A stretch of DNA of 64,000 nt from Acidobacteriota bacterium. GTDB lineage: Bacteria; Acidobacteriota; Terriglobia; Terriglobales; Acidobacteriaceae. A model generated the notes under the pieces. It ran no database searches. It worked only from the letters and a program-made list of their open reading frames with translations, and was not told the origin of the DNA. Positions 42,031 to 50,061 of this stretch are shown piece by piece. The translations under genes and the position numbers were made by a program. The stretch is from NCBI GenBank assembly GCA_013289795.1, contig JABCZH010000002.1:186001-250000 (forward strand). Reading direction: 5' to 3'. Numbering within the stretch: the stretch's first letter is position 1; every line of letters begins with the position of its first letter.

Positions 42031-42879
42031 CTACTGAATCTGAATCACACTTTCGGGGGCGACGGCCTTGATCTCGCTCACACGAGTGACAACCTTGCGG
42101 GCGAAATCATACAGCGACTTGGCGTGAGGCGAGCTTTCGCCGTCGAGGACGGAAGGTTTACCGCTGTCTCCCGCTTTGCGAAGTTCGGGGTCGAGCTGGA
42201 TGTTTCCGAGAAAGGCTACGTCGAACTGTTTGGCGGTCTTCTCCGCTCCACCACGGGAGAAAATGTCGATCTCATGCTGGCAATGGGGGCAGACGAAGTA
42301 GCTCATGTTCTCCACCATGCCCACAATGTCGACCTTCATCTGGTGAAACATTTCGATGGCCTTGCGCGCATCCTGCAAGGAAACATCTGACGGAGTCGAG
42401 ACTACGATCGCGCCGGTGAGCGGCACGGTCTGAATGAGCGAGAGTGCTACGTCGCCAGTTCCTGGCGGAAGATCGACCACCAGATAATCCAGCTGTCCCC
42501 ATACGACCGACCCCAGAAATTGCTTGATGATGGAATGCAGCATAGGGCCGCGCCAGATCAGCGGCTTGTCTCCGGGATTCAGGAACCCGACGGAGATCAC
42601 TTTGAGGCCGTGAGCATCCAGCGGCTCAATACGATTATCTGGCAACACTTTCGGTTGCGCGTTAATGCCGAGCATGAGCGGCACGTTGGGACCGTAAACG
42701 TCGGCGTCGAGCAGTCCGACTCTGTGGCCCAGTTTCGCCAGTGCAAGCGCCAGATTGACGGCCAGCGTAGTCTTACCGACTCCACCCTTGCCGGAACCGA
42801 CCGCAATAATGGTTTCTACGCCGGGTAGCGGCTGCGGCCCTTGGGGCGCTTGTCCGGGATGCGGCATGTGTGCGTTCAA
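42031..42879 (-). CDS. Mrp/ApbC-family iron-sulfur cluster carrier P-loop ATPase
   Basis: 282 residues. Deviant Walker A VGSGKGGVGKTTLAVNLALALAKLG, then LLDADVYGPNVPLMLG, the Mrp signature LDYLVVDLPPGTGDVALSLIQ, and the CxxC cluster ligand pair in VENMSYFVCPHCQHEIDIFSRGGAEKTAKQ. The dimer is expected to bind a 4Fe-4S cluster through the two CxxC pairs and pass it to target enzymes. The N-terminal MIP18-like domain of many bacterial Mrp proteins is absent; a short Pro/Gln linker replaces it. Many likely clients (CofG, CofH, CoxS-type proteins) are in this window, but general function is more likely. Confidence 0.93.
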   Translation of the reverse strand: MNAHMPHPGQAPQGPQPLPGVETIIAVGSGKGGVGKTTLAVNLALALAKLGHRVGLLDADVYGPNVPLMLGINAQPKVLPDNRIEPLDAHGLKVISVGFLNPGDKPLIWRGPMLHSIIKQFLGSVVWGQLDYLVVDLPPGTGDVALSLIQTVPLTGAIVVSTPSDVSLQDARKAIEMFHQMKVDIVGMVENMSYFVCPHCQHEIDIFSRGGAEKTAKQFDVAFLGNIQLDPELRKAGDSGKPSVLDGESSPHAKSLYDFARKVVTRVSEIKAVAPESVIQIQ

Positions 42880-42941
42880 AAATCACCTCTGGAAAGCTTG
42901 TCAGCCTCGATTATACAAGCGCGAGCTGAGCAGTCAGTAGT

Positions 42942-43023
42942 CAGCACTCAGCATTCAGCCAAAACAACCTTCGGATCTTACGGATGACTCTTTCAGCGGG
43001 GTTTGACTGAATGCTGAGTGCTG
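42942..43023. repeat. 17-bp inverted repeat between mrp and the SDR gene
   Basis: CAGCACTCAGCATTCAG at 42942-42958 and its exact complement at 43007-43023, 48 bp apart. Both arms are built of short GTCAGT/CACTCA/GCATTCAG-like units. The pair looks like a dispersed intergenic repeat or a miniature element remnant rather than a terminator, as no T-run follows. Confidence 0.6.
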
Positions 43024-43034
43024 AATGCTCGCCG

Positions 43035-43793
43035 CTACATCGCCAAATATCCGCCGTCCACCGGAAACACCGAGCCTGTCACCCAAGAGGATTCATCACT
43101 GGCGAGGTAGACTGCAAGACCCGTGATGTCCTCAGGCTTGCCCAAGCGGCCGATAGGATGCACCGCGACCCGTTCGCGCCGCACTGCCTGCGGATCCGGG
43201 ACCGTGCTCAGGACAGCGGCGGTGAGATCGGTCTCGACGAATGACGGACAGATGGCGTTCACGCGAATGTTCTCATGTCCATGATCGATGGCCATGCACT
43301 TGGTGAGCAGAACCACGGCACCCTTGGACGGTGCATACGACGCACGGTTGCGGGCGCCGTTAATTCCGAGCACCGAGGCGATGTTGATAATCGATCCGCC
43401 CCCCTCCTTCCTCAGGTGCGGCAGAACAGCGCGGGAAAGCAACCACAAGCCGCGGACGTTAATGTTGAAGGTCTGGTCCCACTGCTCTTCGGTGATTTGT
43501 TCGACGTTTCCGACGTGCAGCACACCTGCGTTGTTGAGCAGGACGTTGATGGCACCGAGTTCGGCAACCGTACGGGCAATCAGTTTTTCGATGTCAGCCT
43601 TGTTGGACACGTCGGCGGCGATGGGAATGGCTGAGTTGCCGATTTCTTTCGCGAGAACCTGAAGTTTATCGCTGCGTCGCCCGGCCAGCGCCAGGCGCGC
43701 CCCCTCGCGGGCCATCGCGAGAGCGCAGGCGCGCCCGATGCCCGTGCCGGCGCCGGTAACGATGGCAACTTTTCCTTGCAGACGTGAACTCAT
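43035..43793 (-). CDS. Short-chain dehydrogenase/reductase
   Basis: 252 residues. VAIVTGAGTGIGRACALAMAREG is the TGxxxGIG cofactor site, ADVSN the following acidic motif, LNNAGVLH the NNAG motif, IINIASV with NRASYAPSKGAV gives Ser and YxxxK of the catalytic set, and PSFVETDLT the closing loop. It is a classical SDR of the FabG/glucose dehydrogenase type. ALAGR after the second strand suggests NADP(H) preference. The substrate is unknown. Start regions of this gene and the divergent VTT membrane protein are within 20 bp. Confidence 0.93.
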   Translation of the reverse strand: MSSRLQGKVAIVTGAGTGIGRACALAMAREGARLALAGRRSDKLQVLAKEIGNSAIPIAADVSNKADIEKLIARTVAELGAINVLLNNAGVLHVGNVEQITEEQWDQTFNINVRGLWLLSRAVLPHLRKEGGGSIINIASVLGINGARNRASYAPSKGAVVLLTKCMAIDHGHENIRVNAICPSFVETDLTAAVLSTVPDPQAVRRERVAVHPIGRLGKPEDITGLAVYLASDESSWVTGSVFPVDGGYLAM

Positions 43794-43813
43794 GGCAACA
43801 TCAGTTTAGACGA

Positions 43814-44530
43814 ATGCCTGCGCACCTGTGCTACTTTCAGAACTACACCAACTTGCCAGTGGAGTCCAAGCTGGCCGGCAGAGGCACTATTTCATTTCTT
43901 CTCGACATTGCCGCCCGCCCGGTCCCGCGTCCAAAGCCGCGTCCGGTTGATTACGCCGCCGTCCTTCGCCATTTGGGAGGACTCGGGCTGTTCGCGGTTG
44001 CGGTAGTGGACGCCTCGCCGCTTCCGACCTTTGGAGGTCCCGACATCCTGACCGCGATCCTGTCCGCCCGCCACGCCGAGCCTTGGTACTACTATGCGGC
44101 GGTCGCCACCCTGGGCTCAGTTGTGGGGGCTTACCTCACCTATCGCGCGGCGCACCTGGCCGGAGCCGATTATTTGAAGAAGAAGTTCGGCAAACGCCGG
44201 GTCTCAAAGTCTTTGGCCTGTTTCGAAGAATGGGGCACGGCAGGCCTGGCAGTGTCCTGTGCTGTACCCTTTCCATTTCCCACCAGCGCCTTCTTTGCCG
44301 CGGCGGGAGTTCTGAAATACTCGGTGCGCAAGTTCCTGGTTGTGGTGACGGCCTGCAGAGGAGCACGTTACGCGATGATTGCCCTGATTGCCTTCCACTA
44401 TGGACGGCACTTCATTCGCGTGCTCCGCCATCCGGGACAGTACTACGGCTGGTTTCTGGCCATCATGGTTGTGATGGCAGGCCTGGTCGCAAGCGCGGTG
44501 TTCATGCGCAGGCGGCTGGCGGTCGGCTAG
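43814..44530 (+). CDS. VTT-domain (DedA/YqaA-like) membrane protein
   Basis: 238 residues from the ATG at 43814; an upstream GTG at 43784 would overlap the start of the divergent SDR gene. The body has hydrophobic helices and the VTT signature: GLFAVAVVDASPLPTFGGPDILTAILSARH, AAVATLGSVVGAYLTYRAAHLAG, LAVSCAVPFPFPTSAFFAAAGVLKYSVRKFLVVVTACRGARYAMIALIAFHYG. Such proteins are linked to lipid scrambling or flipping across the membrane (DedA, UptA, PetA). The first ~50 residues are polar and Pro-rich and the true start may be further in. Confidence 0.82.
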   Translation: MPAHLCYFQNYTNLPVESKLAGRGTISFLLDIAARPVPRPKPRPVDYAAVLRHLGGLGLFAVAVVDASPLPTFGGPDILTAILSARHAEPWYYYAAVATLGSVVGAYLTYRAAHLAGADYLKKKFGKRRVSKSLACFEEWGTAGLAVSCAVPFPFPTSAFFAAAGVLKYSVRKFLVVVTACRGARYAMIALIAFHYGRHFIRVLRHPGQYYGWFLAIMVVMAGLVASAVFMRRRLAVG

Positions 44531-44538
44531 GCACTCCC

Positions 44539-45042
44539 TCAGCGTGACTTTCGGCGCTCGAAGTGTGCGCGGCGAATCTCGCGGCGCTTGCCCGCTTCAT
44601 CAAAACGGCGGCGCTGCTCGTCGGTTTCTGGGATGACGGCCGGAACCGTAATGTGCCGGCCGCCGGCATCGACCGCGACGAAAGTAAGATAAGCAGAGCT
44701 TACGTGCTCACACTGATCTTGCAGATAGTTTTCCACCCACACTTTGACTCCGACTTCCATCGAGGTGTTAAACACGCGGTTGACGGAGGAACGGAGGATG
44801 ACCAGATCACCGACGTGTACGGGAACCAGAAAATCCATATGATCGATGCCCGCCGTCAGTGCGTAGTTTCGCGAGTGGCGATGCGCGGCCATGGCGCCCG
44901 CCAGGTCGATCCAGTGCATGAGGCGTCCGCCGAGCAGCGCGCCCAGCGGGTTGGTGTCGTTGGGCAGAACGATCTCTGCCATTTCGGACTGGGAATCGCG
45001 AACCGAACGGGGCAACACGTTCAGACCATCAATGTGAGTCAT
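44539..45042 (-). CDS. Hotdog-fold acyl-CoA thioesterase
   Basis: 167 residues. EIVLPNDTNPLGALLGGRLMHWIDLAGAMAAHRHSR holds the catalytic Asn/Asp region of the BFIT/YciA-type hotdog thioesterases, and HMDFLVPVHVGDLVILRSSVNRVFNTSMEVGVKVWVEN and SSAYLTFVAVD complete the fold. It hydrolyses acyl-CoA to free acid and CoA, probably with medium to long chains. The C-terminal ~30 residues are highly basic (RRRFDEAGKRREIRRAHFERRKSR). The start overlaps the upstream unknown gene by 4 bp, so the two are translationally coupled. Confidence 0.92.
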   Translation of the reverse strand: MTHIDGLNVLPRSVRDSQSEMAEIVLPNDTNPLGALLGGRLMHWIDLAGAMAAHRHSRNYALTAGIDHMDFLVPVHVGDLVILRSSVNRVFNTSMEVGVKVWVENYLQDQCEHVSSAYLTFVAVDAGGRHITVPAVIPETDEQRRRFDEAGKRREIRRAHFERRKSR

Positions 45043-45488
45043 GAATTGGGCCTCAAAGTTGGATCCGCCGGGGCGGAATGAATTCTACGCAACAAATAAG
45101 ATTCGAGATAACACTCCGCCATTCTCTGAATGCGGGCATCAGGATGGGAAGTGATCCATCGCTCAAGTGGGACGTCAAATTCCAGCATCCCGTGCCCCGC
45201 CGGGCGATGCCCGGACTCGCAGACGAACCCGAGCAGCAGCCGTGTGCCGCGATCGTGAGCCACGGAAAAGCGGACAGCGTCGCAGGAACGGTCTTGCGGC
45301 AGCCACGAACAGCCCGACGCATACCCAAGATTGCAATACTGGTGGAGATCTTGGTCGGATGGCTCGGCGCCTTCGTGCCCCGGCGCGGAACAGTGCCCCT
45401 GCCAGCCGCCACCTAAGGGCAAGCGCGCAGGATGCAGCCAGCCAGCATCGTCGAGCTTGCGGGTCGGCACAAAAAATGGGCAGGCCAC
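45039..45488 (-). CDS. Cysteine-rich protein of unknown function
   Basis: 149 residues from a GTG with AGGAAA 9 bp upstream. Six cysteines fall in the first 90 residues (Cys3, 33, 52, 60, 69, 90), with CNLGYASGC the most striking spacing. WLHPARLPLGGGWQGHC, PSDQDLHQYCNLGYASGC and DAVRFSVAHD read like conserved family blocks; an iron-sulfur or zinc site is possible. The C-terminal third is helical (DARIQRMAECYLESYLL). It overlaps the thioesterase start by 4 bp, which supports that the frame is translated. I cannot name the family. Confidence 0.68.
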   Translation of the reverse strand: MACPFFVPTRKLDDAGWLHPARLPLGGGWQGHCSAPGHEGAEPSDQDLHQYCNLGYASGCSWLPQDRSCDAVRFSVAHDRGTRLLLGFVCESGHRPAGHGMLEFDVPLERWITSHPDARIQRMAECYLESYLLRRIHSAPADPTLRPNS

Positions 45489-45609
45489 GAAATATTTTCC
45501 TCAGGAAAGGGCAATTGTATCAGGGGGGAAATGCGCCGCCAGTGATGATTGAACTTCCGAGGGCACGAAGGAAGAGTGGGTTTTTCGATTTGGGAGAGAG
45601 GAACTTGGG

Positions 45610-46674
45610 TCACCTTCGAAAATGTGGCAGCACTGCCTCGCCAAACAACTTCGCCTGACCAGTGCGGTCGTCGCCCCAGATTTCCAGCATGATATGTGTG
45701 CAGCCGGCGGCGCGGTATTGCTCGATGCGCTCGATGCATTCTTCGGGGGTTCCGGCAATCGCGCAAACCTTCTTCAGGATATCGTCGGTCACGGCTTTGG
45801 CGGCGGCTTTGCGGCCGCCTTTTTCCATGGCGTCGGCGACGGGGCGTAGTTCCTCGAAGGTGAGGTTGGCACAACGCAACAGTTCGTCAGCCGAGCCTTT
45901 GATGTTCTGCACCTTGTTGGCCAGATACATGGCAGCCTGCTCGCGTGCGCCTTCCTTGCCTTTGGCAGAATCGCGGCCGATGCTGCCCACGATTACTGAT
46001 CCCAGCGCGAGTTGCGATGCATCCTTCCCGGCTTTGCGCGCGCCCTCTTCCATGTTCTTCCGCGAATAACGGATGAACTCAGGCGTAGTAATGCTGGCGG
46101 TCAAGAGACCGTGGCTGATGGAACCGGCCATTTTCTGCATCACCGGGCCGGTGCCAGCGACATAGATGGGGGGCGTGTCGCGCGGAGTGTGCGCGTCGGA
46201 TTTCAGCGGGGGAACGCTGGCGGCAAAAACCTTGCCCTGGTATTCGAAAGCGTTGCCGGAAAGCACGCCGCGGATGACTTCGATGCTCTCCCGCATCACC
46301 GTGGCGGGACCAACTTTCTCACCTTCGCCTTCGCCAATCTCTTTCATGAAGATCTTGGACGCACCAAGGCCAAGCAGAAAGCGCTCACCGGCGAGATCCT
46401 GCATGACCCGGGCTTCCATTGCGATCTGCACCGGGTGGCGAGTGTAAGGCGAAATAATTCCCCAGCCCAGCCGAATGCGGCGAGTCTGGGCGGCGATCAC
46501 GGCTAGAACGGCGGTCGAGGAGCGCGCTTCAAAGGAATGCTTGCGCCACCAGGGATAGGCCTCGGCGATCCAGAAGGCGTCAAAGCCCGCGTCTTCGCAG
46601 GCCTTCGCCATGGCGATGGTTTCGCGGACCGGCTCCATGCTGAGTTGCAGAACTCCGATGTTGAATGGGATCAT
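45610..46674 (-). CDS. LLM-class (luciferase-like) F420/flavin-dependent oxidoreductase
   Basis: 354 residues. The luciferase-like monooxygenase fold is clear: MIPFNIGVLQLSMEPVRETIAMAKACEDAGFDAFWIAEAYPWWRKHS, RIRLGWGIISPYTRHPVQIAMEARVMQDLAGERFLLGLGAS, PPIYVAGTGPVMQKMAGSISHGLLT, and a C-terminal GTPEECIERIEQYRAAGCTHIMLEIW. This subfamily resembles F420-dependent methylene-tetrahydromethanopterin reductase and often uses F420. The organism makes F420 (operon at 57.8-63.3 kb), which supports that cofactor, though FMN is possible. It is the last gene of the cluster starting at 56676. Confidence 0.9.
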   Translation of the reverse strand: MIPFNIGVLQLSMEPVRETIAMAKACEDAGFDAFWIAEAYPWWRKHSFEARSSTAVLAVIAAQTRRIRLGWGIISPYTRHPVQIAMEARVMQDLAGERFLLGLGASKIFMKEIGEGEGEKVGPATVMRESIEVIRGVLSGNAFEYQGKVFAASVPPLKSDAHTPRDTPPIYVAGTGPVMQKMAGSISHGLLTASITTPEFIRYSRKNMEEGARKAGKDASQLALGSVIVGSIGRDSAKGKEGAREQAAMYLANKVQNIKGSADELLRCANLTFEELRPVADAMEKGGRKAAAKAVTDDILKKVCAIAGTPEECIERIEQYRAAGCTHIMLEIWGDDRTGQAKLFGEAVLPHFRR

Positions 46675-46709
46675 GAAATCGCTCTTGGCTCTTGGCTTCT
46701 AGCTTCTGG

Positions 46710-47633
46710 CTAATCCGGATCCTTCCACGAGTGTTCGAGGCCCTTGATCAGCGCCCACATTGTCCGGTTGAGTGGAGTGGGCACGCCCATTTTCTCACCC
46801 CACTTCACTATTGCGCCGTTCATAAAATCTACTTCGGTCGGACGCTTGGCGAGAACGTCCTGCAGCATGCTCGCCCGGTGCTTTCCGGGAGCGTTCGCGC
46901 CCTTCTGCACCAAGGCGCGGGGATCGCCGTGTAACTCGATCCCCAATTTCTTCGCCACGGTCTCACCTTCGGCGATCAGATCGTTAAACAGCTGTCCGGT
47001 GGGAGTGAATCTAGTGGCAGCGCCGTGGTGGAGCAGCGTGAGTGCGCCGACGGGATTGGTGGAGGCATTGAAGATCAATTTGGTCCACTGCGCTCCGCGT
47101 GCGTCTTTCAAAGCGATGGTATTCATTCCTGCCCGGGTGATGAGGCCGGCCAACTCTTCCACTTTGGCCATCGGAGTGTTCGTCGGCTCAAACGGCCCGA
47201 TCCAGGTGTCGCCTGCGATGTCGTAGCCGATGTGTCCGGGGGCGATGGGATGTCCGGCGGGAAACGTGGTGCCGCGTATCACACGCTTCACGTGCTCGGC
47301 GATGATTTCTTCATTGCCGACTCCGTTTTGCACCGAGCAGACTGCGCTGTTTTCATCGAAAACATGAGCGACTTGTGCGATCGCGGCCCCGGTGTGGATC
47401 GCCTTGGTAGCTACGATACCGTAATCGCAGCGGGGCAGGGTTTTAGGATCGCTGGTGGCATTCAGCCGGGCAGTGAAATCGGCGGCACCGGAAAGACGCA
47501 ATCCCTTGGCGCGAATGGCGTCGGTGTGTTCTTTCCAGACGTCGTATGCCCAGACTTCGGCTTCTCCCGCCTTGGCCAGATGGGCCGCAAACAGACTGCC
47601 GACCGCTCCGCAACCGATAACGCAGATTTTCAT
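46710..47633 (-). CDS. Ketopantoate reductase (PanE/ApbA)-family protein, copy 1
   Basis: 307 residues from the ATG at 47633, which directly starts MKICVIGCGAVGSLFAAHLAKAG (NADPH-binding GxGxxG). The catalytic Lys is in AQWTKLIFNASTNPVGAL and the conserved Glu in PTEVDFMNGAIVKWGEKMGVPTPLN. The fold reduces 2-oxo to 2-hydroxy acids (2-dehydropantoate in pantothenate synthesis). With two copies in one catabolic-looking cluster and no other pantothenate gene, the substrate is probably another 2-oxo or 2-hydroxy acid. It starts 2 bp after the M24 gene ends. Confidence 0.9.
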   Translation of the reverse strand: MKICVIGCGAVGSLFAAHLAKAGEAEVWAYDVWKEHTDAIRAKGLRLSGAADFTARLNATSDPKTLPRCDYGIVATKAIHTGAAIAQVAHVFDENSAVCSVQNGVGNEEIIAEHVKRVIRGTTFPAGHPIAPGHIGYDIAGDTWIGPFEPTNTPMAKVEELAGLITRAGMNTIALKDARGAQWTKLIFNASTNPVGALTLLHHGAATRFTPTGQLFNDLIAEGETVAKKLGIELHGDPRALVQKGANAPGKHRASMLQDVLAKRPTEVDFMNGAIVKWGEKMGVPTPLNRTMWALIKGLEHSWKDPD

Positions 47634-47635
47634 GT

Positions 47636-48772
47636 TCAGTTTCCGGGTCTCGTTTCTTCGCCGGTAAAGAATTTCCAGGGTACGTCCGCCAGACACTCGC
47701 CTTCAATCTTGCCGATGCGATAAGTGTCTTGAGTATAGAGGCAGACTTTGCCGTCTTGATCGACCACCTGGGGGTGCAGAGAGAAAATCATGTTCTCTTG
47801 CAGCGGCACATCGCTCTTGGCTCCGATGGCCGGATACTCGAGCATGGTTGCGCCGATGCTGTGACCGGAGAGGTGGCCGAGCGCGAATCCGTGCTTGGCG
47901 AAAGCGTCGGCCACAGCGCGATGCACTGAGCTGGCCAGCTCACCGGCGCGCATCAGCTTGCGGGCCGATTCAAGGGCGTGAGGATAAGCTTCCGCCATCG
48001 CCTGGGTTCGCGCGCTCAATTTGCCGCGAATCAGCGGACGCGAGAACTCGACCCAGTAACCGCCGGTGCCAGTGATTTCGAGCGAGTAGAGCAGTAAGTC
48101 GTCGATGGCGACCACGCGGTGTCCCGGTACCTTGAATGACGCTTCGGCCTCTCCGTGAGAACCGGAAAGCAGAATGTTCATCATGCGGGGGCCGGCGCCG
48201 CGAGCGAAGAATCTTCCGACGGCAGGTGCCATGATCTCGGCTTCGGTCTTGCCGGGCTCGTAAGCCGCGACCAGCGCCCAGAAACCGTCGACGATAATGT
48301 CCATGGCATCGCGTATTTCGGCGAGTTCTTCTTCGCTCTTGACGGCTCGTGCCATGTCGAATTGATAGTCGAAGGCCACCAACTCAGCGGGGCCATTCAT
48401 CAACTCACGATAGTCGCGGACCGCCATCACGAAACTCATGCCATAAACGCCGATTCGCTTCCAGCCCTTTTCGCTGGCACGATCGCGAATCCACTGACCG
48501 GGAACATCCGGCCACACGTGATCCTTCACCCAGGGCTTTTGCTTATCGCCAATCCAGCGGGCTTCGCGGGGAAACACCAGCGTAGGTTCGCCCGAGAGCG
48601 GCAACACCACGTACACGTAGCGGTGCACGATTTCGAATCCCGAGCAGTAAAGAACCGCGCCCTCAAAACCAGCGTACTGATTGCCGCATACGATAAGAGC
48701 GTCAAGATTCTCACGCTCCATGGCAGCGCGGAGATTCTGGTAGCGGCGTTCGATTTCCTGCTGGCTTGGCAA
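47636..48772 (-). CDS. M24-fold (creatinase/prolidase-like) protein with a degenerate metal site
   Basis: 378 residues. An N-terminal creatinase-like domain (IERRYQNLRAAMERENLDALIVCG) precedes the pita-bread domain (MARAVKSEEELAEIRDAMDIIVDGFWAL, GHLSGHSIGATMLEYP). In active M24 metallopeptidases the metals are held by Asp, Asp, His, Glu, Glu. By eye these are Ser (LLYSLEITG), Glu (GYWVEFSR), His (SGHSIG), His (NMIFSLHPQ) and Gln (CLYTQDTYRI). It is therefore unlikely to be a two-metal peptidase. Creatinase itself uses this fold without metal to hydrolyse a C-N bond, which is a plausible model. It is part of a tight operon (20 bp after M20, 2 bp before the ketopantoate-reductase-like gene). 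Confidence 0.88.
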   Translation of the reverse strand: MPSQQEIERRYQNLRAAMERENLDALIVCGNQYAGFEGAVLYCSGFEIVHRYVYVVLPLSGEPTLVFPREARWIGDKQKPWVKDHVWPDVPGQWIRDRASEKGWKRIGVYGMSFVMAVRDYRELMNGPAELVAFDYQFDMARAVKSEEELAEIRDAMDIIVDGFWALVAAYEPGKTEAEIMAPAVGRFFARGAGPRMMNILLSGSHGEAEASFKVPGHRVVAIDDLLLYSLEITGTGGYWVEFSRPLIRGKLSARTQAMAEAYPHALESARKLMRAGELASSVHRAVADAFAKHGFALGHLSGHSIGATMLEYPAIGAKSDVPLQENMIFSLHPQVVDQDGKVCLYTQDTYRIGKIEGECLADVPWKFFTGEETRPGN

Positions 48773-48792
48773 TGAGTCCTCGGACTAGCTTG

Positions 48793-50055
48793 TTAGGATT
48801 GCACGCCGCAGAGTTCGGCGGCAACTAGCGCATAGATCTTGGTGATGTCCACCAGCGTCTTGATCTGAACCTTTTCTCCGTCTTTGTCGCGCGGTCCGCT
48901 GGAAGGGCCATAGTTCACGGTTTCAATTCCGTAACGGCTGAGCACGCTGGCATCGGAGCACCAGGTGACCACTTCACGATCGGGGCGCCTGCCCATGATG
49001 TGCTCGTGGTTGGCATCGATGGCCTTGATCATTTCGTGCTCTTCGCTGACGCACGCGCCGGGAACGGAAACGTAGGTCTCGAATTCCAGGCCCCAGTCGG
49101 GATGTTTCTTCTCCAGCTCGAAGAACATCTGCTGGACATTTCTCCGGGCGTCGTTCATAGGGATAGTCGGCGGCACGCGAACATCGAGGAACAAGTCCGT
49201 CTTCTCCGGAGTGCGGCTGGCCCGCCAGGCATGGCCACCATGGATTCCACCCAGATTCACCAGCGCCTTCTTGCCACCGTGCGTGGCATTTTTCTCCCAG
49301 TTGGCAATCCATTTCAGAATGGTTTCCATCAACTCGTGCATGCGGCGGATGGAATTCATCTCTTCACGGCCTTCGCAGAAGGCGGTGTGAACGTAAATCC
49401 CGGTGCAGGAAATGCGTACCCACATGGAGCCGAAGTGCTCAAGCACCACATGCATGTCGGTGGGCTCACCGAGAATGCACATGTCCGGCAGGACACCGTG
49501 ATTCACCAGATAGTGCGTGCCGAACCCGTAGCCGCGGTACTCTTTGCCTTTGAAATCGCCCCACTGGGTCTTTTCAATTTCGCCAGCGACGGCAGCAATG
49601 ATGACATCGCCTTTCAGTTTCACTCCGGCGCGTTGCAGGGCTCTCACCGCATGGGTATAGCAGACCAGCGCGCCCTTCATGTTGTAAATGCCGAGGCCGT
49701 AGATGGAACCGTTCTTGACCACGGCGCTCGGTTTGTAACCGATTCCGGTCAGAAAATCTTCGCGGCCGGTGTTCGAGGTATCCATGTGGCCGTTGAACAT
49801 CAGGTTCTTTCCGGCACCTGCACCGTTCCATCGTCCGACGACGTTAGCCCGACCTTCTTCAACTTCCTGCCACGTGACATTCAACCCCAATTGGCGGAGA
49901 GCGGATTGCATGTATTCCGCCATGTGCAGCTCTTCTCCGGTGGGGCTGGGAATGTTGATCACGTCGCTGGCCATGGCGACGATCTCTTCTTCTCGCACTT
50001 CAGCTGTGATTCGCGAGATCAGACTGGGGTCGAGTCTTGAAGTTAGTTTAGACAC
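48793..50055 (-). CDS. M20/ArgE-fold hydrolase-like protein with altered metal ligands
   Basis: 420 residues, the length of ArgE/DapE-type deacylases. MASDVINIPSPTGEELHMAEYMQSAL, LMFNGHMDTSNTGRED, YGLGIYNMKGALVCYTHAVRALQ, AAVAGEIEKTQWG, CILGEPTDMHVVLEHFGSMWVRISCTGIYVHTAF and the C-terminal WCSDASVLSRYGIETVNYGPSS follow family order. The His of GHMD and the base Glu (GEIE) are kept. The bridging Asp is Asn (YNMKG for xDMKG), the second Glu of the EE pair is Ile, and the late metal His (usually xxAHxxxE) is not visible. A standard two-zinc deacylase is thus doubtful. It lies between two M24-fold genes in the same operon. Confidence 0.88.
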   Translation of the reverse strand: MSKLTSRLDPSLISRITAEVREEEIVAMASDVINIPSPTGEELHMAEYMQSALRQLGLNVTWQEVEEGRANVVGRWNGAGAGKNLMFNGHMDTSNTGREDFLTGIGYKPSAVVKNGSIYGLGIYNMKGALVCYTHAVRALQRAGVKLKGDVIIAAVAGEIEKTQWGDFKGKEYRGYGFGTHYLVNHGVLPDMCILGEPTDMHVVLEHFGSMWVRISCTGIYVHTAFCEGREEMNSIRRMHELMETILKWIANWEKNATHGGKKALVNLGGIHGGHAWRASRTPEKTDLFLDVRVPPTIPMNDARRNVQQMFFELEKKHPDWGLEFETYVSVPGACVSEEHEMIKAIDANHEHIMGRRPDREVVTWCSDASVLSRYGIETVNYGPSSGPRDKDGEKVQIKTLVDITKIYALVAAELCGVQS

Positions 50056-50061
50056 GGTTTC

